Assembly: GCA_964651245.1 (NCBI GenBank)
Contig: CAZYVI010000015.1
Coordinates: 1 to 64,000, forward strand
DNA: 64,000 nucleotides
Direction: 5' to 3'
Origin: Avedoeria sp964651245
GTDB taxonomy: Bacteria; Chloroflexota; Anaerolineae; Epilineales; Epilineaceae
Shown here: in pieces, positions 42,358 through 49,729 of the stretch
Numbering within the stretch: position 1 is the first letter of the stretch
How the letters are laid out: every line of letters starts with the position of its first letter
Notes under the pieces: model-generated
Database searches by the model: none
Seen by the model: the letters and a program-made list of their open reading frames with translations, nothing else
Told to the model about the DNA's origin: nothing
Translations under genes and position numbers: made by a program

Positions 42358-44586
42358 ATGGCGCTCCACCCTCGTGCGGTGCGGTCGACGAACCTCGGCC
42401 CGGCGATCGTCGCGGCTCTCGCGGCCCTTGCCGCCGTCGCGGTCGCCGCCGCGCCTGCGCCCGCCGCGGCGCGGGCGCGTGCGCTTGCGCCAGGCGGGGC
42501 GTTCGCGCCGCGCCCATGCGCCGCGTTCGGCTACGACGGCGCGGCGCCGGCCGAGCGGGTGATCTGCGGCGAGGTGACGGTGCCGTTGTGGCACGACGAC
42601 CCGGACGGCGCGACGATCGCGCTGCCGGTGGCGGTGGTGCGGCGCGAGCCGAGGGCGGCGAGCGGCGACGGCGCGCCGTTGATCCTCCTCCAAGGCGGCC
42701 CGGGCGGCTCGACGATCGACGCCTACCTCGACCTCGCGCTCGCGCCCGACGGCGACGCGTTCGGCCTCGGGGCGTTGCGGGCGCAGCGCGACCTCGTCCT
42801 GCTCGACCAGCGCGGCACGCGCCATGCGTCGCCGGCCTTGATGTGCCCCGAGCTCGTCGACCTGACCCGCAAGACGATCGAGCTCGACCTCGATCCCGAC
42901 GTCTACTACGCCCTCGAGGACGACGCGGTGGCCGACTGCCGCGAGCGGCTCGACGCGGCGGGCGTCGACGTGGCGGCGTTCCAGAGCCTCGAGAACGCCG
43001 CCGACATCCCGGCCGTCGCTGCCGCCCTCGGCTACGACGGCTACCACGTCTACGGCGTCTCGTACGGCTCGCTCTTGGCGCTGCACCTGCTGCGCCAGCG
43101 GCCGCCCGGGCTGGCCAGCGTCGTCCTCGACGCCGTCGCGCCGCCGTCGATCGACTTTAACGCCCAGGCCGCCCGATCGCTCGACGGCAGCCTCGATGCG
43201 ATCTTCGCGGACTGCGCCGCGGCCCCGGACTGCGCCGCGGCCTACCCGGCCCTCGAGGCCGACCTGGCCGCCGCCGTCGAGCGGCTCGACGCCGCGCCGG
43301 CGCGCGTCGGGGTGACCGACCCGGCGACCGGTCGCCGGTACCGGGCGATATTCGACGGGCGGGCGCTCATCGACGCCGTCCACCAGCTGCTCTACGGCGG
43401 ACCGGCCGTCCCGATCGTGCCCTACCTCGTCGACGCCGCGGCCGACGGCCGCTTCGACGCGCTGGGGGCGCTGATGAGCCTCTGGGCGTTCGACGACACG
43501 CTGGCGGAGGGGATGTACTTCTCGACGGTCTGCAGCGAGGACGGCGACATCGACCCGGCCGCGGTGCCCCTCGACGACGTGCGGCCCTGGCTGGCCGACC
43601 GGCTGGCGGGCGACGCCGACGACCTGCTGGCGGGCTGCGAGATCTGGGACGTCCCAGCGCTCGGCTCGGCCGTCGACGCGCCGGTGGCCAGCGACACGCC
43701 GGCGCTGCTGCTCTCGGGCCGCTTCGACCCGATCACGCCGCCGGCCTTCGCGGCTGCCGCGGCCAAGACGTTGTCGCACGCGACGCACGTCGTCTTTCCG
43801 GCCGGCAGCCACGGCGCGCTCGGCGAGCCGTGCGCCAACGCCGTCGTCGCGGCCTTCCTGGCCGACCCCGGCGCCCCCGTCGACGCGGCCTGCGCCGCCG
43901 CCGCGCCCGCGCCCGACTTCCGAACCCCCGCCGACACCGTCTTCAGCCCCGTCCCGCGCACCGTCCTCGACCACTTCGCAGCCCTCACCGGCGAAGCCGA
44001 GGCCCTCAGCGCCGACGCCGGCACGCCGGTCGACCCGGCGGGCGACCCCCCGGCCGACGCCGTGCCCGACGCGTCGCCCGACACCTCGCCCGACGCGCCG
44101 ACGATGCTCGACGGCCGCCCCGCTCCGGCCGCGCCCGGCCCGTGGCGGACGCTCGCGCCGCTGGCGCTGTGCGCGGCCGCCTGGCTCTGGCTGGTCGTGG
44201 CCGGCGCCGGCTGGCTCCTCGGCCGCGCGTTCGGCGCCGCTCCGGACGCGCGACGACCGGCGCGCCTCGTGCCGTGGCTCGTGCTCGGCGCGACGGCGGC
44301 GCCGCCGTCGTTCGCCGTCGGCCTGGCGGTCGTGCTGTGGCGGCTCGTCGAGGCCGGCCACGAGATGGTGTTCTACGTCGGCCTGCCGCGCGGCGCCGCC
44401 TGGCTGCTGGCCCTGCCGCCGCTCGGCGCCGCCTGCGGCCTGGCGCTGGCCGCCGTGGCCGCCTGGTCGTGGCGGGTGCGGGCGTTCGGCCTCGGCCGGC
44501 GCCTCGTGGCGACGTCGCTGGGGGTCGCGGGGGTGGGGTTGGCGGTCGGGTTGGTGTGGTTGGGGCTGGTGGGGGCGGTGGGCTGA
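42358..44586 (+). CDS. Alpha/beta-hydrolase (prolyl/tripeptidyl aminopeptidase-like) fused to a four-helix membrane domain
   Basis: The product is 742 residues. A signal/anchor segment (about 14-38) precedes an alpha/beta hydrolase with oxyanion loop LQGGPGGS (111-118), DQRGTRHASP, nucleophile S235 in VYGVSYGS, acid in SGRFDPITPPAF and histidine in FPAGSHGALGE. These patterns match secreted S33-type peptidases, which release N-terminal residues or tripeptides, or related esterases. An acidic Pro/Ala linker (about 540-590) leads to four hydrophobic helices (590-742). The membrane domain is not part of the ordinary enzyme. The active site should face outwards. The 159-nt stretch after the gene is of lower GC and leads into the island. 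Confidence 0.82.
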   Translation: MALHPRAVRSTNLGPAIVAALAALAAVAVAAAPAPAAARARALAPGGAFAPRPCAAFGYDGAAPAERVICGEVTVPLWHDDPDGATIALPVAVVRREPRAASGDGAPLILLQGGPGGSTIDAYLDLALAPDGDAFGLGALRAQRDLVLLDQRGTRHASPALMCPELVDLTRKTIELDLDPDVYYALEDDAVADCRERLDAAGVDVAAFQSLENAADIPAVAAALGYDGYHVYGVSYGSLLALHLLRQRPPGLASVVLDAVAPPSIDFNAQAARSLDGSLDAIFADCAAAPDCAAAYPALEADLAAAVERLDAAPARVGVTDPATGRRYRAIFDGRALIDAVHQLLYGGPAVPIVPYLVDAAADGRFDALGALMSLWAFDDTLAEGMYFSTVCSEDGDIDPAAVPLDDVRPWLADRLAGDADDLLAGCEIWDVPALGSAVDAPVASDTPALLLSGRFDPITPPAFAAAAAKTLSHATHVVFPAGSHGALGEPCANAVVAAFLADPGAPVDAACAAAAPAPDFRTPADTVFSPVPRTVLDHFAALTGEAEALSADAGTPVDPAGDPPADAVPDASPDTSPDAPTMLDGRPAPAAPGPWRTLAPLALCAAAWLWLVVAGAGWLLGRAFGAAPDARRPARLVPWLVLGATAAPPSFAVGLAVVLWRLVEAGHEMVFYVGLPRGAAWLLALPPLGAACGLALAAVAAWSWRVRAFGLGRRLVATSLGVAGVGLAVGLVWLGLVGAVG

Positions 44587-44589
44587 CCC

Positions 44590-45480
44590 GTGCGGACTGC
44601 GGGGGGACTCGCGATCCGCTTTGAGCGCAAGCTCGCCAACGTCGGCGACTCCTGCCTGCTAGCTCTCACTCTGGCGCCTCAGACGGATTTCACAGTGAGT
44701 CCTCGGGCCTTCGCCACGCCGGCAACCGGCTGAACGGATACAACCATGCGCAGTGACGAACTCAAAGCGGTTTTCGACCAGCAGGCCTCTGGCTACGATC
44801 AGCAATGGGCGAAAATGGCACCCATCCGTGACGGTCTGTACTATCTTCTCAAATTCGTCTTTGCCGACTTGCCGGCAGATGCGCGAATTCTATGCGTTGG
44901 GGCAGGAACGGGCGCAGAGTTGGCTCATCTCGCCCGGGCATTTCCTCGTTGGACCTTCACTGCGGTCGACCCTTCGGGTGCGATGCTCGAGGCTTGTCGC
45001 CAGCGAGCCCATGCAGAGGGATTTTCGTCGCGCTGCCACTTTCATGAGGGGTATCTTGAATCGCTTCCCATCAAAGACATGTATGAGGGTGCCACATGTT
45101 TTATGGTGTCTCAGTTCATTCTGGCGCAAGAAATGCGCATCGAGTTCTTTCGTGACATTGCAGATCGATTGATGCCAGGCGGTATCTTGGCGAGTTCCGA
45201 TCTAGCATCAGACGTTGACTCGGATGCGTACGCCGCACTTCTCCGCGTATGGATCCATGTAATGTCGTCGGAGGGTGTCCATCCCGGAGCTGTGGAGCGA
45301 GCACGCGCGGCGTACGCCAAAGACGTGGCGATACTTCCGACCGAGCGCATAGCGTCCATCATTGAATCAGCCGGATTTGAGCGCCCAGTGCAATTCTATC
45401 AGGCTGGTCTGATGCACGCCTGGTTCTCGAGACGCGCAGCGAGCAGAGTTTAACCATGAGTGGCCGTTAACCGATTGGCA
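44590..45480. other. Island of atypical, lower GC content
   Basis: Base composition changes sharply here. The 60-base line at 45001 has 33 G/C (55%), while the line at 43621 in the preceding gene has 45 (75%). The only gene inside is the methyltransferase. The borders are near the end of the hydrolase gene and the end of aroA. No integrase, insertion sequence, direct repeat or tRNA is visible at either edge. The 159 nt before the methyltransferase hold no clear promoter, though CCGGCAACCGG could form a small hairpin. Confidence 0.7.
44746..45453 (+). CDS. Class I SAM-dependent methyltransferase, probably horizontally acquired
   Basis: The product is 235 residues. The Rossmann core has motif I ILCVGAGTGAELAHLA, the acidic end of strand two in FTAVDPSGAMLEACR, and motif post-III around LMPGGILASSDLASD. 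The start resembles UbiE/COQ5-like enzymes (VFDQQASGYDQQW) but the menaquinone-methyltransferase signature is not clear. Substrate is unknown. Codon third positions are far richer in A/T than in any neighbour, so the gene does not share this genome's codon bias. No convincing ribosome site precedes the ATG. It is the sole gene of the low-GC island. Confidence 0.85.
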   Translation: MRSDELKAVFDQQASGYDQQWAKMAPIRDGLYYLLKFVFADLPADARILCVGAGTGAELAHLARAFPRWTFTAVDPSGAMLEACRQRAHAEGFSSRCHFHEGYLESLPIKDMYEGATCFMVSQFILAQEMRIEFFRDIADRLMPGGILASSDLASDVDSDAYAALLRVWIHVMSSEGVHPGAVERARAAYAKDVAILPTERIASIIESAGFERPVQFYQAGLMHAWFSRRAASRV

Positions 45481-45543
45481 CCGTGACCTCCGCCCACGTC
45501 GGCGTGACTCGCCACCACAGCTCCCCCACATCGCCGCCCTCCG

Positions 45544-46902
45544 CTACCCCCCCTCAACCGCCACCTCCCCCCCCACCGCCCGCAGCGCCTCGACGAACCC
45601 CGGAAACGAGTCGGCCACGCGCTCGCCGTCGGTGACGGTCGTCGTGCCGGCGGCGGCCAGGCCGGCGACGGCCAGGGCCATGACGATGCGGTGGTCGTCC
45701 GCGCCATCCACCGCGGCGCCGCGCAGCGGCGTCGGGCCGGTGATCGCCAGGCCGTCGGGGCGGACCTCGACGTTGGCGCCGAGCCGCGTCAGGCCGTCGG
45801 CGATCCGTGCGATGCGGTCGCTCTCCTTGACCCGCAGCTCGGCGGCGTCGGCGATGACGGTCGTGCCGCGGGCCCGGGTGGCCACGACCGCCAGCAGCGG
45901 CAGCTCGTCGATGGCGCGCGGCACGAGCGGGCCGTCGATGCGCACGGCGGTGAGCGGGCGGTGGGCCAGCGCGATGTCGGCGACGGGCTCGCCGCAGCGC
46001 ATCGACCAGCCGTCGACCGTCACCGCCGCGCCCATGGCCGACAGTGCGTCGAGCCAGCCGATGCGGCCGGGGTTGACGTTGACGCCCGCCAGCTTCACGG
46101 CGCTGCCGGGCACGATCGCCGCCGCGCCGAGCACGAAGGCCGCCGCCGACGGGTCGTCGGGCACGTCGTAGCGGCCGCCGCCGGGCGGCGACAGCCGCGC
46201 CACCGGGCCGTCGAGCGTCGTCGTCCGGCCGTCGAAGCGGATTGGCGCGCCCATCGCCGCCAGCAGGCGCTCGGTGTGGTCGCGGACCGGGGCGGGCGTC
46301 GTGACGCGGGTCGGGCCGGCCGCGTCCAGCGCGGCCAGCAGGACGGCGCTGGCCACCTGGGCGCTGGCCACCGGCAGGGCGACGTCGATGCCCGCCAGCG
46401 CCGCGCCGCGCCCCACCAGCGGCGCGTGGCCGTCGGTGGTGGCGAGGTCGGCGCCCATCGCCCGCAGCGGCGCGGCGACGCGCTCCATCGGCCGGCGCGA
46501 CAGGCCGGGGGCGGCGGTCAGCGTGAACGGGCGGTGCTGCCCGACCAGCAGCCCCGCCAGCAGCCGCATCGTCGTGCCGGAGTCGCCGCAGTCGATCGTG
46601 ACGGCCGGCCCCGCCAGGCCGCGCACGCCGCGGCCGGCCACCACGACGTCGTCGCCGTCGTCGCCGATCGCCACGCCCAGCGCCTCTAGAGCGGCGCGCG
46701 TCCGGCCGACGTCGCGGCACGGCGAGAGGCGGCGGATGCGCGTCGGGCCATCGGCGAGCGACGCGGCGAGCAGGATGCGGTGCGACAGCGACTTGTCGCC
46801 GACGAGCGGCGCCGTCCCCGTCAGCGGCGTGCCGCCGGCGACGACGAGCGCCGTGGGGCGGTCGTCGGGCGGCGGATCGGCGTCGGCGAGCGCGCTTCGC
46901 AT
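45544..46902 (-). CDS. aroA: 3-phosphoshikimate 1-carboxyvinyltransferase (EPSP synthase)
   Basis: The product is 452 residues. It condenses shikimate-3-phosphate with phosphoenolpyruvate, step six of the pathway. Landmarks: GDKSLSHRILLAASLADG, DCGDSGTTMRLLAGLL, GLSRRPMERVAAPL, DELPLLAVVAT, ELRVKESDRI and DDHRIVMALAVAGLA. The GDSGTTMRLLAG loop is close to the class I/II consensus; I do not predict glyphosate response. The ATG at 46902 is chosen because homology (LTGTAPLVGDKS) starts shortly after. An in-frame upstream ATG at 47004 would cross the hairpin at 46937-46967. CACGAT 6 nt before the ATG might be a poor -10 box. Confidence 0.95.
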   Translation of the reverse strand: MRSALADADPPPDDRPTALVVAGGTPLTGTAPLVGDKSLSHRILLAASLADGPTRIRRLSPCRDVGRTRAALEALGVAIGDDGDDVVVAGRGVRGLAGPAVTIDCGDSGTTMRLLAGLLVGQHRPFTLTAAPGLSRRPMERVAAPLRAMGADLATTDGHAPLVGRGAALAGIDVALPVASAQVASAVLLAALDAAGPTRVTTPAPVRDHTERLLAAMGAPIRFDGRTTTLDGPVARLSPPGGGRYDVPDDPSAAAFVLGAAAIVPGSAVKLAGVNVNPGRIGWLDALSAMGAAVTVDGWSMRCGEPVADIALAHRPLTAVRIDGPLVPRAIDELPLLAVVATRARGTTVIADAAELRVKESDRIARIADGLTRLGANVEVRPDGLAITGPTPLRGAAVDGADDHRIVMALAVAGLAAAGTTTVTDGERVADSFPGFVEALRAVGGEVAVEGG

Positions 46903-46936
46903 GGCCGTATCGTGCCACGGACGCCGCCAAACACAC

Positions 46937-46967
46937 GACGGCCCCGGCTGGATGAGCCAGGGCCGTC
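46937..46967 (-). terminator. Hairpin terminator upstream of aroA
   Basis: A 13-bp stem (46937-46949 with 46955-46967, one C-A mismatch) closes a 5-nt loop and on the minus strand is followed by CGTGTGTTTGG. It lies 137 nt past the stop of the 67-residue small gene and before aroA. It probably ends the small-gene transcript and separates it from aroA. The remaining space 46968-47103 shows nothing recognisable. Confidence 0.6.
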
Positions 46968-47103
46968 CAAACAGGCTCCTCGTCGGTTCGGCGTCGACGC
47001 GCACAGCGCGCCGGCGCGGCGCCCCAACCGCTGGGCGCGATCGTGTCGCGGCCGCGCGGGGCGTGGTGCGGGCGGCGACCGGGGTGGCCGCCCGCGCGAG
47101 CGG

Positions 47104-47307
47104 TTAGCGGCTCGCGGCGCGCGGCGTCGCCAGCTGGGGCAGCGACGGACGCCGTCCGCCGCGCAGCCGGATCACGCGCTCGGCGGTCGTCGGCTTGGCC
47201 GGCGCCGGCTCGTCGAAGATCGCGCTCAGCAGGAGGTAGCCGCCGAGGAGCCGCATCCGCTCGCGCGCGCCCTGATAGCTGCCGTCCGAACACTTCTGCT
47301 GCTGCAT
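47104..47307 (-). CDS. Small 67-residue protein of unknown function
   Basis: I do not recognise the family. Support for a real gene is a strong GGAGG ribosome site exactly 6 nt before the ATG at 47307 (a GTG at 47310 is too close to it), and a hairpin terminator 137 nt after its stop. The protein begins with a Gln/Cys/Ser-rich segment (QQQKCSDGS), followed by a basic amphipathic part and a short hydrophobic run (LLGGYLLLSAIF, about 22-33). It ends in an Ala/Pro/Arg-rich tail. The hydrophobic run is too short for a typical membrane helix. It could be a small regulator or secreted peptide. The upstream 99 nt are less GC-rich than average. Confidence 0.5.
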   Translation of the reverse strand: MQQQKCSDGSYQGARERMRLLGGYLLLSAIFDEPAPAKPTTAERVIRLRGGRRPSLPQLATPRAASR

Positions 47308-47406
47308 CACGTGCCTCCAAATCCTTCCAATGGTGCGCCGCCGTCAGCGGCCTGTACCCACTAGACGCACGAGACACGCCAAAGGTGTCGCCGAGTTTCG
47401 TCCCGG

Positions 47407-49629
47407 TCAGCGAGCGGTCCGCGATCGGTCAGGCGGCGCGGCGGCCACTACGGCGATGCGGGCCGCCGAGCCGTCGACGCCGCACGCCGGACAGGGCAGC
47501 CGCGCGCCGCTGCGCCAGTCGTACCAGCCGGTGGTGACGCGCAGCGCGGCCGGGTCGAACGGCATCGCGGGGTTGGGCGATGCCGCCGGATCGCGCGCCG
47601 CCGACGGGTCGGGCGCGGCTGGGTCGGGCGACGCCGCCCGCCCGCTCGCGCCGGCCGACCCCGTCCAGACCAGCGGCACCGCCAGGACGACGCGCGCCCC
47701 GGCGGGCCAGCGGTCGGTCGTCGGGTGGCCGCCCAGCGGCGGGCCGTCAAACTGGGCCACCGTCCGGCCGGCGGCGTCGGCGGCGTGGACGAACAGGTTG
47801 TGGTCGATCGCCGTCGGCGCGCGGACGTCGAGGCGCAGCGTCGCCGTGATCGACGCCGGCGCCGCGCCGTCGCCCGGCGCAACGGTCGCGTCCGCCGCGA
47901 CGAGCGTGAAGGCGTCGCCGAACGTCGCCGGCCCGTCGAGCGGTGCCGCGGCGGGTGCGGCGAGCGCAGCCGCGACGGCGTCGGGCGTGAACCGGAACAC
48001 CGTCACTGAGTCGGCGCCGCGCCGGTCGCGCAGCGTCGTCGCCGCGGCCATCGGCCAGCGGCGGCCGAACGCGGCGGCCGCGGCCGCCTCGAGCGGATCG
48101 AAGGCGTAGCGCGCCGACGACCCGGCCGGCGGCAGCAGCAGGCCGGCGGCGCTGTCGACGGCCGTCGGCGGTGCGGCGGCCGTCAGGACGGCGATGGCCG
48201 TCTGGCCGTCGAGGAGGGGCGTGATGTACGTCGGCCCCTCGGCCGCGACGCGGGCCAAGGCGACGCCGTGGTCCGTCGCGGCGGCGTTGAAGATGCCGGG
48301 CAGCCGATCGTCGGCGGCGTAGCGGCCGAAGTAGTCGCGCGCCGTGCCCAGCAGCGGCGCGGCGGCGGCGAGGGCGACGAACGCGGCGGCGGCCTGGCGC
48401 CTGGGGCGCGCGTCGCCCACCGCCCCCGCCAGCGCGCCGAGCCCGACCGCGGCCACGGCGAACAGGACCGGCCAGGCGCCGGTCAACCGCAGGAAGTTGG
48501 GGGCGTCGGCGCTGAGCCACGACGGCAGCGCCGTGACGGCCAGCGTGACGAGGGCCAGTGCTGCCGCCGGCGACCGCGCCTTCCTCGCCGGCGAGCCGCC
48601 TGCCAGCGCCGCGGCGGCGACGACGACCAGGCCCGCCAGCCAGCCGACGGCCCAGAGCGGATCGGCGAACACCGGCCGGCGCGGCAGGTTGTGGTAGCGG
48701 TTGCGGTCGCCGCGCCAGACCGGGGCCATGGCCAGCGCCACGGCGTTGTCGGCGAGGGCGCCCGCGAGGTGGCCGTCGTTCACCGCGGGGTTGAGGATCG
48801 ACACCTGGCGCGTGCGCTCGCTGGCCTGCTCGGGATGGCGGGCGAAGTGGCGCAGCAGCGGGGCCGCCAGGACCGCCGCCACGGCCACCGCCAGCATCGC
48901 CCGCGCGACCGGGGCCGGCCGCCGCACCCGCCACGCCCACCACGCGCCGCTGGCCAGCGGGATGAGCGGCAACAGCCGGCCCGTGAGATGGGTGTAGAAC
49001 GCGCCGGCCAGGACGACGCCGGTGACGGCCGCCCAGCCGATCGGCGCCGCGCGGCGAACCCACGACGACCGGCCGTTCGGCGCCGCCGGGCCGTCGCCGG
49101 CCGCGCGCGGGCCGGCCGCCGCCGCATCGCCGTCCGCCAGGGCGCGCGACCAGGCGACGACGAGCAGTCCGACCCAGACCGGCAGCAGCACGAGCCGCAG
49201 CGCGACGCGCGACTGGAGGACCGGCCAGAACGTCCAGCCGGCGCCGACGGCCGCCAGCAGGACGACCGCGCGCGACGGCCGCGGCGCCAGCCGCCGCACG
49301 ACCGCCACCGCCAGCGCCGTCGCCACCACCCCGGCCAGCGCGACGACGAGGCGGAGCCGGAAGATCGATACGCCCAGCGTGCCGAACGCCGCCGCCAAGA
49401 GGTAGCTGAACAGCGGCTCGCGGCCGTTGTTGCCCGCCAGGTAGATCGGCCGGGCGCCGGCCACGATGTCGAGGGCGTCGCGGGCGTAGTGGCCCTCGTC
49501 GGTGTGCAGCCCGGGGGGCAGATCGCCCAGCCGCCAGACGCGCACGCACAGCGCCACGAGCAGCACGCCGGCCAGCGCCAGCCGCAGCGGCCAATCGGGC
49601 GGGGCGGGGCGGGCGCGGGGACCGGACAT
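47407..49629 (-). CDS. GT39-like membrane glycosyltransferase (dolichyl-P-mannose/ArnT type)
   Basis: The product is 740 residues. The N-terminal two thirds have about ten to twelve hydrophobic helices. The first external loop has the acidic pair of GT-C enzymes in GLHTDEGHYARDAL, followed by GNNGREPLFSYLLAA, a common pattern in GT39/PMT_2 proteins. The last 250 residues are soluble and beta-rich, ending with a paired-cysteine motif (LPCPACGVDG). GT-C enzymes use lipid-phosphate sugars to glycosylate proteins or lipids on the outer face. Acceptor is unknown; Thr/Pro-rich secreted proteins in this window are attractive candidates (inference). The ATG at 49629 follows TACGCT by 8 nt, so it may also be leaderless. 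Confidence 0.78.
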   Translation of the reverse strand: MSGPRARPAPPDWPLRLALAGVLLVALCVRVWRLGDLPPGLHTDEGHYARDALDIVAGARPIYLAGNNGREPLFSYLLAAAFGTLGVSIFRLRLVVALAGVVATALAVAVVRRLAPRPSRAVVLLAAVGAGWTFWPVLQSRVALRLVLLPVWVGLLVVAWSRALADGDAAAAGPRAAGDGPAAPNGRSSWVRRAAPIGWAAVTGVVLAGAFYTHLTGRLLPLIPLASGAWWAWRVRRPAPVARAMLAVAVAAVLAAPLLRHFARHPEQASERTRQVSILNPAVNDGHLAGALADNAVALAMAPVWRGDRNRYHNLPRRPVFADPLWAVGWLAGLVVVAAAALAGGSPARKARSPAAALALVTLAVTALPSWLSADAPNFLRLTGAWPVLFAVAAVGLGALAGAVGDARPRRQAAAAFVALAAAAPLLGTARDYFGRYAADDRLPGIFNAAATDHGVALARVAAEGPTYITPLLDGQTAIAVLTAAAPPTAVDSAAGLLLPPAGSSARYAFDPLEAAAAAAFGRRWPMAAATTLRDRRGADSVTVFRFTPDAVAAALAAPAAAPLDGPATFGDAFTLVAADATVAPGDGAAPASITATLRLDVRAPTAIDHNLFVHAADAAGRTVAQFDGPPLGGHPTTDRWPAGARVVLAVPLVWTGSAGASGRAASPDPAAPDPSAARDPAASPNPAMPFDPAALRVTTGWYDWRSGARLPCPACGVDGSAARIAVVAAAPPDRSRTAR

Positions 49630-49716
49630 GGCCCGGGAGCGTAGGGGCGTTGGCGTGCCGGGTCCAGCGGCGGCCACCGTGCCGCCCGCCATCGGGACGC
49701 GCGCCGATCCGTCCGG

Positions 49717-49722
49717 TAGAAT
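49717..49722 (+). promoter_or_regulatory. -10 box (TAGAAT) of the men operon
   Basis: TAGAAT (five of six to consensus) ends 7 nt before the menF ATG at 49730, so transcription should begin at the start codon. A GAC-containing -35-like GGGACG lies 17 nt upstream (49694-49699). The last two bases of the box are the first two of an in-frame ATG at 49721, which is less likely to be used. The 100-nt divergent space with the GT39 gene holds both promoters. Confidence 0.5.
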
Positions 49723-49729
49723 GCCGGCC

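Noticed and set aside
44587..44745. Attachment site or integrase-linked border of the low-GC island
   Set aside because: No direct repeats, tRNA fragment or recombinase gene were found at either edge. The island is described only as compositional.
44746..45453. The low-GC methyltransferase as the missing MenG/UbiE
   Set aside because: The start is UbiE-like, but the conserved signatures of menaquinone methyltransferases are not seen, the gene is a recent import, and it is not in the men operon. Substrate left open.
46903..47004. Extended aroA start at 47004
   Set aside because: The extra 34 residues would be coded by a terminator-like hairpin and show no similarity to EPSP synthases.
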